A stretch of 6,066 bases of DNA from Candidatus Coatesiibacteriota bacterium (GCA_016927185.1 JAFGND010000040.1:1-6066); one strand, 5' to 3'. Shown: positions 1 through 5,861, counted from the first letter of the stretch. Notes: generated by a model from the letters alone, not told the origin. Numbers and translations are program-made.

Positions 1-10
1 ATTTTATTCA

Positions 11-40
11 TTGACAAAAGATTATGATTTTCAGAAATAA
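11..40 (+). promoter_or_regulatory. possible sigma70-type promoter of the repeat-protein/YjbQ pair
   Basis: A perfect TTGACA hexamer at 11-16 is followed, after an 18-nt spacer, by the AT-only hexamer AAATAA at 35-40, a poor match to TATAAT. The next gene starts at 95, so the leader would be about 45-50 nt. The -35 is convincing but the -10 is weak, and the upstream context is cut off by the window edge. An overlapping TATTTG-like stretch at 42-47 recalls the Bacteroidota -7 element, but its spacing to any TTG is wrong. Confidence 0.3.
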
Positions 41-60
41 ATATTTGAAGGAAAACAATC

Positions 61-93
61 ATGCAAATAATATTAAATATTATGGGAGGTTGA
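61..93 (+). other. possible 10-codon leader ORF
   Basis: An ATG at 61 is preceded by the purine stretch GAAGGAAAA (48-56) and reads ten codons (MQIILNIMGG) before a TGA at 91-93. The stop sits one base before the ATG of the next gene (95), and the SD of that gene lies inside the last codons. This arrangement would allow translational coupling. It is too short to be judged by composition and may be chance in AT-rich DNA. Confidence 0.12.
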
Positions 94-94
94 A

Positions 95-1009
95 ATGAGT
101 GCATTTTTAATACTTCTGATTGCTATAACTTATTTTTCACCTGCTATCACCTTGATTATTCCCAACGGAGGAGAGAAATGGAGAGTTGGTTCGACACAGA
201 AAGTGAAATGGCAAGCAGATAGTCAGGATTTATGGTGGATTGGATATACTACCCAGGGTTACGGCAACTGGAAACAGATTGCATATGGTTACAACAGCAG
301 CAGAGAATATGACTGGCTGATCCCAGACACTCCTTCAGATAACTGCCGAGTTGAGCTTATTGTAGATTGGTACTATTATACCTATTTTGATCAAAGTGAT
401 AATCCGTTCAGTATATACAAAGGATCATTAAATGTGACTTCCCCAAATGGAGGTGAGAGATGGGCAGCTGGATCAAGTCATGATATTACCTGGGAAACAA
501 CAGGTAATATTCCTTTTGTAAGACTTGCATATTCAACAAATGGAGGGCTTGTATGGCATGCCATTGCTTTCAACATTGATCCAAAGACATGTCTATATTC
601 ATGGCAGCTTCCAGATGTAAATTCAGATTATTGCTATGTAAAAATTGCTGATGATATAGACGAATACTATAACGATAGAAGTGATAATTATTTTACTATT
701 TACAGTACAGGTTTTAATGCAAAAAATAATACAATTACTTTACCATCAAAGATTGATTTGACTGTCTCTCCCAATCCTGTGAGAAAAACCGCGAAAATAT
801 CCTTCTTTTTGCCCAAAACATCATCTGTAGATTTTTGCATTTATAATATGAAAGGAGAAAAAATACTAGTTGAAAATCCAGGGATTTTTCAGAAAGGGCT
901 TAACGATTTCTATTTAAGGAATTTAAGTATTATTAGTGATGGCATATATTTGTTGCATATCAAGACTCCATATGCTTCAAATAGCTGCAGATTTATAAAA
1001 CTTAAATGA
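95..1009 (+). CDS. secreted two-repeat Ig-like surface protein with C-terminal sorting-type domain
   Basis: A 304-residue protein of unknown specific role, probably exported and displayed on or released from the cell surface. Residues 1-19 form a hydrophobic export segment. Two homologous modules follow, at about 20-108 and 112-203. Each opens with PNGG-E-[KR]-W-x(2)-GS-x(4)-[VI]-x-W and closes with a SDN-x-F-[ST]-IY signature. This is the 'SPNGGExW' beta-sandwich repeat (Ser-Thr-rich/Kre9-KNH-like) common in secreted proteins of FCB-type bacteria. A short linker leads to residues 220-304, with VSPNPV, IYNMKGEK and GIYLLHI, which match the T9SS C-terminal sorting or FlgD-like Ig domain. The start at ATG 95 is supported by GGAGG at 85-89, spaced 5 nt, and an in-frame TAA at 74-76 excludes extension. 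The export segment has no Lys/Arg before its hydrophobic core, which is odd. No catalytic motif is visible, so adhesion or scaffolding is only a guess. It shares a likely transcript with the YjbQ gene 27 nt downstream. Confidence 0.82.
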   Translation: MSAFLILLIAITYFSPAITLIIPNGGEKWRVGSTQKVKWQADSQDLWWIGYTTQGYGNWKQIAYGYNSSREYDWLIPDTPSDNCRVELIVDWYYYTYFDQSDNPFSIYKGSLNVTSPNGGERWAAGSSHDITWETTGNIPFVRLAYSTNGGLVWHAIAFNIDPKTCLYSWQLPDVNSDYCYVKIADDIDEYYNDRSDNYFTIYSTGFNAKNNTITLPSKIDLTVSPNPVRKTAKISFFLPKTSSVDFCIYNMKGEKILVENPGIFQKGLNDFYLRNLSIISDGIYLLHIKTPYASNSCRFIKLK

Positions 1010-1036
1010 TCCGGGTTACTTTACATAAGGATTATT

Positions 1037-1453
1037 ATGATTAGTACAAAAGAAATGAAATTGGAAACTGCTCCTGGATTTCAGATTGTAGATATTACCA
1101 GGAAAGCAGAGGACGAGTTATCAAACACAGGCTTGAATTCTGGGATACTAGTGTTGTTTGTTCCAGGTGCAACTGGAGCATTAACAACCATTGAGTATGA
1201 GAGTGGATTGATTCAAGATTTGAAAGATTTGTTTCAAAAGATAATCCCTGAAGGTTTGAATTACAATCATGACAGGAAATGGCATGACGGGAATGGTCAT
1301 TCTCATCTCAGAGCTAGTCTCATCGGTCCATCTCTGTCAATTCCTTTCTCCAAGGGGAATCTTCTTCTAGGCACATGGCAACAGATTATTTTCATTGATT
1401 TTGATCCTCCAGCAAGATCAAGAAAGATAATACTGCAATTTATGGGGGAGTGA
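1037..1453 (+). CDS. yjbQ: YjbQ/UPF0047 family protein (secondary thiamine-phosphate synthase-like)
   Basis: A complete 138-residue member of the UPF0047/YjbQ family, whose usual length is about 130-140. Visible family signatures are VPGATGALTTIE (42-53), Y-N-H78, H83-DGNGHSHLRA (83-93), GPSLSIPF (97-104), LLGTWQQI (110-117) and DFD with nearby Arg residues (121-129). The His residues around 78-90 are the conserved polar cluster of the presumed active or metal site. The first motif is the 'PGxTGALTxxE' variant rather than the HTTAAxxxNE form of the E. coli protein. The family is cytosolic. Its E. coli member has weak thiamine-phosphate synthase activity, and the true physiological role is not settled. 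There is no signal peptide. The start at 1037 has AAGGA at 1027-1031, 5 nt upstream. The gene lies 27 nt after the surface-protein gene and is followed at once by a terminator, so it is probably the last gene of a short operon. Its metabolic role does not obviously relate to its neighbour. Confidence 0.95.
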   Translation: MISTKEMKLETAPGFQIVDITRKAEDELSNTGLNSGILVLFVPGATGALTTIEYESGLIQDLKDLFQKIIPEGLNYNHDRKWHDGNGHSHLRASLIGPSLSIPFSKGNLLLGTWQQIIFIDFDPPARSRKIILQFMGE

Positions 1454-1481
1454 AGGAGCAATAGTATGCTCCCTCAGTTTT
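1451..1481 (+). terminator. rho-independent terminator after yjbQ
   Basis: GGAGCA (1455-1460) pairs with TGCTCC (1467-1472) around a 6-nt loop. The stem extends, past one A/C mismatch, with TGA (1451-1453) against TCA (1474-1476). A G and four T's (1478-1481) follow. The outer stem includes the yjbQ stop codon, and the T-run overlaps the stop codon of the converging gene (1480-1482). Read on the minus strand, the hairpin lacks a U-run, so it is probably a poor terminator for the opposing gene, which has no better candidate nearby. Confidence 0.7.
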
Positions 1482-2568
1482 AATCTTGTTCAGGTGAATA
1501 TTGCTGATTCTGTTGCGTGTTGTTGGGAATATTTATTTGTCTTTGTCTGTTATTTTTTTCAGGAACGTTCTTGATGTCCTTCCTTGCGAAAATACTTGCA
1601 TGAACGAAATCTGAGTTAAGGAAAGTCACAAATCCTGAAATACTGGTGTTTTCCAAGGTAAAAACCCTGCCAATTCCAGGTAGTTTGACTTGCTTAGAGC
1701 TTTCTCCATTCAGGGCATTAAGGAATTCCTTTGGATCGTCTATTTTCTTGTTATTTGCAAGAGCTGATGGATGGATTGCGTCTTGAATATATGAATTGAG
1801 AAGTTTATCATAATAATTGATTAGCATATTATTACTATTGAAAACGTCAATAACAAGACCTTTATCATCTATGAAAACAATCATTCCTATCATTCTTTTA
1901 TCATCTTGTGGCATAGATGCGAATACTTTCAAGTATTCCTCAGATGATTCCTTGAATTTCTTGCTTGAATAGCTTTCCTTGTAAGCATCTGATTCATTTG
2001 ATGAACCCAGATCCTTGTTCTTCATGCTTACTTCATTCCATATAGCATTTTGATTACTGCCGGTAGGAGAAGCACTTCTTGAAGCGAATTGTCTGATATT
2101 TGAGGCTCCTACCATTTTAGCATCAGAAAATTGCTGACTTTTGTATGTCCATCTGCCGTGTTCAACACAATAAGCATTGGTTGAATAGGTTCCATCTTTT
2201 CCGCCAAAAATAAGGTCATATGCAATTACCCTGTCCTGCTTTGCCCCCTGAACGATCTCTCCAGACATAATAAAAATCTGATCCTTCGTAACTTGTTTTG
2301 ATAGCTTGAGAGTATTTACACTCCCTCCACTTGATACTTCCTCTATCTGAATCTGTTTTTTTTCTATTGCCTTATTCATGAAAACGAAATCCAGTTTCTT
2401 GAAGTCTGCGTAAACTGGGTAGATTTTTAAGTTCTTGTATTCCTTAGGCTTGCCAAGAGTAAATTCCTTTGCAAAATTACCTTTATACGGAATTTCTTCA
2501 GGAGTGTCAATATCCTGTCCAGATTCGGCTAGAAGCAAACATATCAGCATCAAACAAATACTTTTCAT
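1480..2568 (-). CDS. exported ARPP-1 (DUF6569)-like protein
   Basis: A 362-residue protein that I assign to the ARPP-1/DUF6569 family from its motif pattern. The function of that family is not known to me. Key segments are NLKIYPVY (46-53), SSGGSVNTLKL (79-89), IFIMSGEIVQGAKQDRV (98-114, the GE-x(3)-GA-x-Q-[DN]-R hallmark) and CVEHGRW (134-140, the 'CxExGRW' hallmark). A later conserved-looking stretch, IGMIVFIDDKGLVIDVF, covers 227-243. Residues 1-16 (MKSICLMLICLLLAES) form a short export signal, so this copy is probably periplasmic or outer. Cys5 and Cys10 do not sit in a good lipobox. Between the hallmarks and the C-terminal core lies a Ser/Lys/Glu-rich insert (about 185-212), and the tail (about 338-362) is rich in Asn, Gln and Pro. 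Both look disordered. The longest open frame begins at 2583, but ATG 2568 has GGAGG with a 4-nt spacer, and the earlier ATG has no SD and arises from the tandem repeat. A terminator separates it from the BI-1 gene upstream, so it is likely monocistronic. Confidence 0.78.
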   Translation of the reverse strand: MKSICLMLICLLLAESGQDIDTPEEIPYKGNFAKEFTLGKPKEYKNLKIYPVYADFKKLDFVFMNKAIEKKQIQIEEVSSGGSVNTLKLSKQVTKDQIFIMSGEIVQGAKQDRVIAYDLIFGGKDGTYSTNAYCVEHGRWTYKSQQFSDAKMVGASNIRQFASRSASPTGSNQNAIWNEVSMKNKDLGSSNESDAYKESYSSKKFKESSEEYLKVFASMPQDDKRMIGMIVFIDDKGLVIDVFNSNNMLINYYDKLLNSYIQDAIHPSALANNKKIDDPKEFLNALNGESSKQVKLPGIGRVFTLENTSISGFVTFLNSDFVHASIFARKDIKNVPEKNNRQRQINIPNNTQQNQQYSPEQD

Positions 2569-2572
2569 AAAA

Positions 2573-2577
2573 CCTCC
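2573..2577 (-). promoter_or_regulatory. Shine-Dalgarno site deciding the ARPP-1-like gene start
   Basis: GGAGG on the minus strand, followed by TTTT and then ATG (2568-2566). It lies downstream of the alternative ATG at 2583, so that start could not use it. This supports the shorter protein, which begins directly with a Lys-containing signal peptide. Confidence 0.85.
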
Positions 2578-2581
2578 ATTC

Positions 2582-2601
2582 ATTATCTATAATTATCTAT
2601 A
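2582..2601. repeat. perfect 10-bp tandem repeat in the leader of the ARPP-1-like gene
   Basis: ATTATCTATA occurs twice without a mismatch (2582-2591 and 2592-2601), reading TATAGATAAT twice on the gene strand. It lies 5 bp upstream of the SD and is flanked by a 9-A run at 2601-2609. Either copy could act as a -10-like element (TATAGA or GATAAT), but I see no matching -35, so its role in the promoter is unproven. It could also be a regulator site or replication slippage. Confidence 0.8.
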
Positions 2602-2662
2602 AAAAAAAACCATAAATATTCCCGAATAAGTTAGACGTTTTTTTTAAAGAAAATCCCGGAAT

Positions 2663-2690
2663 AAAAAAAGGCAGGATTTCCTGCCTTTTT
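2663..2690 (-). terminator. strong rho-independent terminator after the BI-1 gene
   Basis: GGCAGG (2670-2675) and CCTGCC (2680-2685) pair around a 4-nt loop. The flanking A-run (2663-2669) and T-run (2686-2690) extend the stem and supply a U-tract on either strand. On the minus strand it begins just after the BI-1 stop codon (2694-2692), so it ends the protease/BI-1 transcript and insulates the ARPP-1-like gene. It is symmetric enough to work in both directions, though no plus-strand gene needs it. Confidence 0.92.
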
Positions 2691-2691
2691 A

Positions 2692-3417
2692 TTATCTTCT
2701 TCTTCCTCCAAATATTCGCAGGAGAAACAAAAACAGGTTTATGAAATCTAGATACAACGCTAAAGCACCTATTATTGAAGCCTTCTTGCTAGTCTCCTGT
2801 TCTGCATCTTCAAAGCCCAGAGCTATTCTCTTAAGTTTTTGGGTATCATAGGCAGTTAAGCCAATAAAAATCAATACTCCAGCATAAGTAATCATCCAGT
2901 ACATGAAACTGCTTGCAAGGAAGATATTAACAATGCTGGCTAATATTAGCCCAATCAAGGCCATGAAAAAAATGCTGCCAAACCTGCTTAAGTCCATTTT
3001 AGTTACAAAGCCAAAGAATGACATTATGCCAAACATTCCTGCTGTTATCAAGAAAGTAAATCCTATTGCAGGAAGTGAGTATATAAGAAAAATGGTACTG
3101 AGTGTCATCCCGTTTACAGCGCTATAAAGCAGAAACAGACCAGCTGCAATGAATGAAGGAATCTTGTTTATCAAGCCAACAAGAGCAAACACCAGGATGA
3201 GCTCTCCAAGAAATAAAGCCCAGAAAAGTATGCTGTTGGTTGCTATAATTCTACCTATCGAAAGTGATGTTCCAGGAATAATTATTGAATGAACAGCTAC
3301 TGAAACAAATGCTGTTAACAGAAGCCCAAGGAACATCCATGCATAAACACCTGCAAAGAAGGATCTGACAAGAGACTGCTCTCTTATGGCATCAACAGGA
3401 TATGTTCTATCAAACAT
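2692..3417 (-). CDS. Bax inhibitor-1/YccA family membrane protein
   Basis: A 241-residue inner-membrane protein of the BI-1/TMBIM family (E. coli YbhL and YccA, Bacillus YetJ), close to the usual 220-240. About seven hydrophobic segments are visible, near 22-43, 62-82, 89-113, 117-137, 148-168, 172-190 and 215-235. The family signature is present as TAYDTQKLK (188-196) and GALALYLDFINLFLFLLRI (217-235). D191 and D224 correspond by motif to the paired acidic residues that form the pH-sensing, calcium-leak site in the Bacillus homologue. The short N-terminus (DRTYPVDAIREQ) is cytosolic-like, and the tail is basic (GGRRR). In bacteria these proteins are linked to membrane or ion homeostasis and stress survival. 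Whether this one leaks calcium is inference. It is the second gene of an operon with the C25 protease: its ATG is 4 nt after that stop codon, and its SD (GAGG, 3428-3425) lies inside the end of the protease gene. A strong terminator follows directly. Confidence 0.95.
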   Translation of the reverse strand: MFDRTYPVDAIREQSLVRSFFAGVYAWMFLGLLLTAFVSVAVHSIIIPGTSLSIGRIIATNSILFWALFLGELILVFALVGLINKIPSFIAAGLFLLYSAVNGMTLSTIFLIYSLPAIGFTFLITAGMFGIMSFFGFVTKMDLSRFGSIFFMALIGLILASIVNIFLASSFMYWMITYAGVLIFIGLTAYDTQKLKRIALGFEDAEQETSKKASIIGALALYLDFINLFLFLLRIFGGRRR

Positions 3418-3421
3418 CCAT

Positions 3422-5674
3422 CTACCTCATTATTACTAGTCTCTTGCTTACTTTCAAATCATTTGCTTCAATAGTATAGATATAAACCCCATTTGGAACG
3501 GAATTATAACCCACATTCCATGCTATACTCTTAAAACCAGAATTCAGCGTGTTTTCATAAACTGTTTTCACCAGTTTTCCAGTCAAGTCATAGACTTTTA
3601 TAAGGATTTTTGTCTTGACTGGCAAGTTGATCTTGAAAATCGCTTTTTCTCTAACCGGATTAGGGAAAATACCGAGGAATTCAGTTTTTCCAGGTATTTT
3701 GACAGCACTTTTATTAACTGCAAAGCCAGATTTTTCTTCAACCCTTATGCTGTCAAGTGCAGGGACAGTATTAACAAAACTTGCTGTTGCTTGTATCCAT
3801 CCGGTTTTCTGTTCTGAAACAAAGAATAATACTGTACCGGAGGTATTGGTTGTATCAACTCTATAGAGGTTTGGTTCATTCAAATTATAATCATGTTGCC
3901 ACAAGCAGACTTTTGAACCTGAAACAGGTACATTGTCTCTTGTTACATTTATTGTCAGCACTGTTCCTTCTCCCTGAACTACTGTATCTTTATCAGAAGC
4001 TAAAGCCAGTATCCCAGGATCCTTTGTTCTTATCTCAGCAGCTGGATCAGCATTATACCAGTACATGTATATTATATCTCTTCCGTAACTGCCTTCCTGG
4101 TTGAGTTTTACATCAGCAAACATCTTGCATAATGACATTCGGTGTATTCCTTCATTGAAGGTAGCTTTTATTATTTCCTTGGCAAGTGTATGATTATTGT
4201 TTGTCCATGAAGGATCTGATGATCCGAGACTCGAGACAGCTCCCCCTGGATATTTATTCAGTAATGCTTCCTGGAAAGTGTAGTTATTATATCTTAGATC
4301 AGCATTATCACAACATATATTGTATACAACAGGATATCTGTCTTCATTATTAAGCTGATTTACGTCACTGGTACTATAGCATTGGGATACATTCCAGTAA
4401 TACCAGCTTATAGCATCTCCATGACCTCTGTATAATACAACTCCCGAGCCTATATTAATAGAATTAGAAACGTTTTGATTGTTTTTCTGTCCCTGGCTTC
4501 CTGAGCCATAAATTTTCTCGAAATTAGGTTGCTGCTTTGTATAAGAAAAACCAGCGATTTGTTCACAACATCCTTCATATTTACCAGGTGCTTCCTGGTA
4601 ATGAGCTACCAGTGGAAGATGGCTATACCATGTTCCAAAAGCAGGAGTCAGGATATAATATAATGTCCTGCTTATATGAACTCCAAGTTCATCATTATTC
4701 TTTATAGCAAAACGTCCAATTCCGAATTCACATAAAGCATCATTACCATCCACCATTGCATAATAAGTATCACTTAATGCACTATATGCAGAATATCGAT
4801 GGGTATACATCGGAATATCAACATAGTCACCAATTATCAGCACGTATTTTATGCCATAGCTATGATAGGCATTAGCAAGATAGTTTTTTACATTGTCAAC
4901 TGAAGCCCCAATCTGGGATATGGGAACAGTCATAACATAAAATCCGCTACGAATATACCAGGTAACAAGTGGAGCGAAAACATTTTCTGTTCCATCTTTA
5001 TATATAATAAGGTATTCAGGGTTTGGAGGTGCATCAGTGTATCCAACATTCTTGCTTTGATAGTTAATTATCCTGTTCCTGTACATTTTATCCCAATCAG
5101 GATCAACCTTTTTCACTGGACAAGAAGGAAATTTGGGATCAGGATTATCAACAAAACTGATTACTATTTTTGCCTTCTTGAAGATTGCAAGAGTTTTATT
5201 ATTCCTGTCATATCTGAAAGGTATGAAATTTAAACCCGACACAACCAGGTGACGCCATATGGAATTTTCTTCCATGACCGCAGAAGTTGCTGGAAAATAT
5301 CCCTTGTAATCTTTTGCAATTGGTTTTGCTGGTTCTTGTGTGTCCACTGTAGGTTCAGGAGTTGGCAGAACATCAATATTTTTAATATATATCATTTCTG
5401 CATCCTTGACTGTAGCTATTGCTTTCTTGTTTCCAGGCAAAGTTATCAAGGTTGTGAATTTAGGCAAATAAGGGAAACCGGTTTCATCAGTATAACTGCA
5501 ATCATTTACTACAATTTTTGAATAACCACTTTTATCCTTTGCTATATTATATTCAGGCATCTCGAATTCCAGAATGACTTTGCTTGCATCGCTTCTAATT
5601 AATTTGAATGGCGCATTTGCATTAAGCAAAGAAAATGCAAATAGCAGAATTGAAAATGAAATGAGAAATTTCAT
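3422..5674 (-). CDS. gingipain-type C25 cysteine protease with C-terminal sorting domain
   Basis: A 750-residue secreted endopeptidase of MEROPS family C25. Order: signal peptide 1-20 (MKF, hydrophobic core, NANA), then a propeptide-like beta-rich region about 21-200 with a Pro-rich bend (LPTPEPTVDTQEP, 103-115). The catalytic alpha/beta domain follows at about 215-545, an Ig-like domain of the C25 C-terminal type at about 555-635, and a T9SS-type sorting domain at 662-750 (FPNPV, VYDLTGK, NGVYIYTI). In the catalytic domain I see VLIIGDYVDIP (278-288), SDTYYAMVDGND, GIGRFAIKNNDEL, the His dyad motif LYRGHGD (His418), and YNICCDNADL, where Cys455 aligns with the gingipain nucleophile in ACVNGDF. 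GGAVSSLGSSDPSW (477-490) is also typical. Cys454 next to the nucleophile is unusual. It is probably not the T9SS sortase PorU, which is longer and lacks a sorting domain. ATG 5674 has AAGGAGG 6 nt upstream. It is first in an operon with BI-1 under a clear promoter. Substrate specificity (Arg, Lys or other) cannot be read from the sequence. Confidence 0.93.
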   Translation of the reverse strand: MKFLISFSILLFAFSLLNANAPFKLIRSDASKVILEFEMPEYNIAKDKSGYSKIVVNDCSYTDETGFPYLPKFTTLITLPGNKKAIATVKDAEMIYIKNIDVLPTPEPTVDTQEPAKPIAKDYKGYFPATSAVMEENSIWRHLVVSGLNFIPFRYDRNNKTLAIFKKAKIVISFVDNPDPKFPSCPVKKVDPDWDKMYRNRIINYQSKNVGYTDAPPNPEYLIIYKDGTENVFAPLVTWYIRSGFYVMTVPISQIGASVDNVKNYLANAYHSYGIKYVLIIGDYVDIPMYTHRYSAYSALSDTYYAMVDGNDALCEFGIGRFAIKNNDELGVHISRTLYYILTPAFGTWYSHLPLVAHYQEAPGKYEGCCEQIAGFSYTKQQPNFEKIYGSGSQGQKNNQNVSNSINIGSGVVLYRGHGDAISWYYWNVSQCYSTSDVNQLNNEDRYPVVYNICCDNADLRYNNYTFQEALLNKYPGGAVSSLGSSDPSWTNNNHTLAKEIIKATFNEGIHRMSLCKMFADVKLNQEGSYGRDIIYMYWYNADPAAEIRTKDPGILALASDKDTVVQGEGTVLTINVTRDNVPVSGSKVCLWQHDYNLNEPNLYRVDTTNTSGTVLFFVSEQKTGWIQATASFVNTVPALDSIRVEEKSGFAVNKSAVKIPGKTEFLGIFPNPVREKAIFKINLPVKTKILIKVYDLTGKLVKTVYENTLNSGFKSIAWNVGYNSVPNGVYIYTIEANDLKVSKRLVIMR
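3425..3428 (-). promoter_or_regulatory. SD of the BI-1 gene embedded in the end of the protease gene
   Basis: The protease ends ATG-AGG-TAG (3430-3422). The GAGG made by its last two sense codons (3428-3425) stands 7 nt before the BI-1 ATG (3417). Ribosomes ending on the protease gene would therefore sit over the next start region, which suggests translational coupling. Confidence 0.7.
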
Positions 5675-5701
5675 GAAAAACCTCCTTCTAATTTTTTTAG
5701 C

Positions 5702-5729
5702 AGTATAGTTATTTTAATAAAAATGTCAA
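5702..5729 (-). promoter_or_regulatory. sigma70-type promoter of the protease/BI-1 operon
   Basis: On the minus strand, TTGACA (5729-5724) is followed by a 16-nt spacer and TATACT (5707-5702). That is a perfect -35 and a five-of-six -10. Initiation would fall near 5695, giving a leader of about 20 nt that contains little more than an A-rich stretch and the AAGGAGG SD (5687-5681). Strong, probably constitutive; no operator is evident apart from a palindrome 23 bp upstream (5752-5764). Confidence 0.8.
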
Positions 5730-5751
5730 GCTATAGTTTATAAAATTATAA

Positions 5752-5764
5752 TCTAGCCCCTAGA
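5752..5764. repeat. short palindrome TCTAG-CCC-CTAGA upstream of the protease promoter
   Basis: A perfect 5-bp inverted repeat with a 3-bp spacer, centred about 30 bp upstream of the -35 of the protease promoter. Position and symmetry would suit an activator site, but short palindromes occur by chance. The 9-mer CTAGCCCCT inside it recurs at 5858-5866. Confidence 0.45.
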
Positions 5765-5861
5765 CATGATGGACTGAGTTAAGAGGAAGCTACTAAATCC
5801 TTATTCTCTTTGTTTAAACCTTCATCAGAAATCGCTTCTTAGATGACACCTTACTTCCTAG

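Noticed and set aside
2616-2662. ATTCCCGAAT (2618-2627) and ATCCCGGAAT (2653-2662) as a paired operator upstream of the ARPP-1-like gene
   Set aside because: The two are similar but not identical, the symmetry is only four bases per arm, and there is no supporting promoter geometry.
2903-3127. Plus-strand open frame of 74 codons opposite the BI-1 gene
   Set aside because: It lies wholly antisense to a well-recognised family member, has no family resemblance, and looks like the complement of hydrophobic codons.
3615-4104. Two overlapping plus-strand open frames opposite the C25 protease
   Set aside because: They overlap each other in different frames and are antisense to the well-supported Ig-like and sorting domains. 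No SD or recognisable domain.
5249-5521. Plus-strand open frame opposite the protease propeptide region
   Set aside because: Rich in Cys, Phe and Trp, as expected from reading antisense through Lys/Glu-rich coding DNA. No SD and no family match.
3422-5674. The C25 protease as PorU, the T9SS sortase
   Set aside because: It carries its own Ig-like and sorting domains and is only 750 residues. PorU is longer, and no PorV or other secretion-system gene is adjacent.
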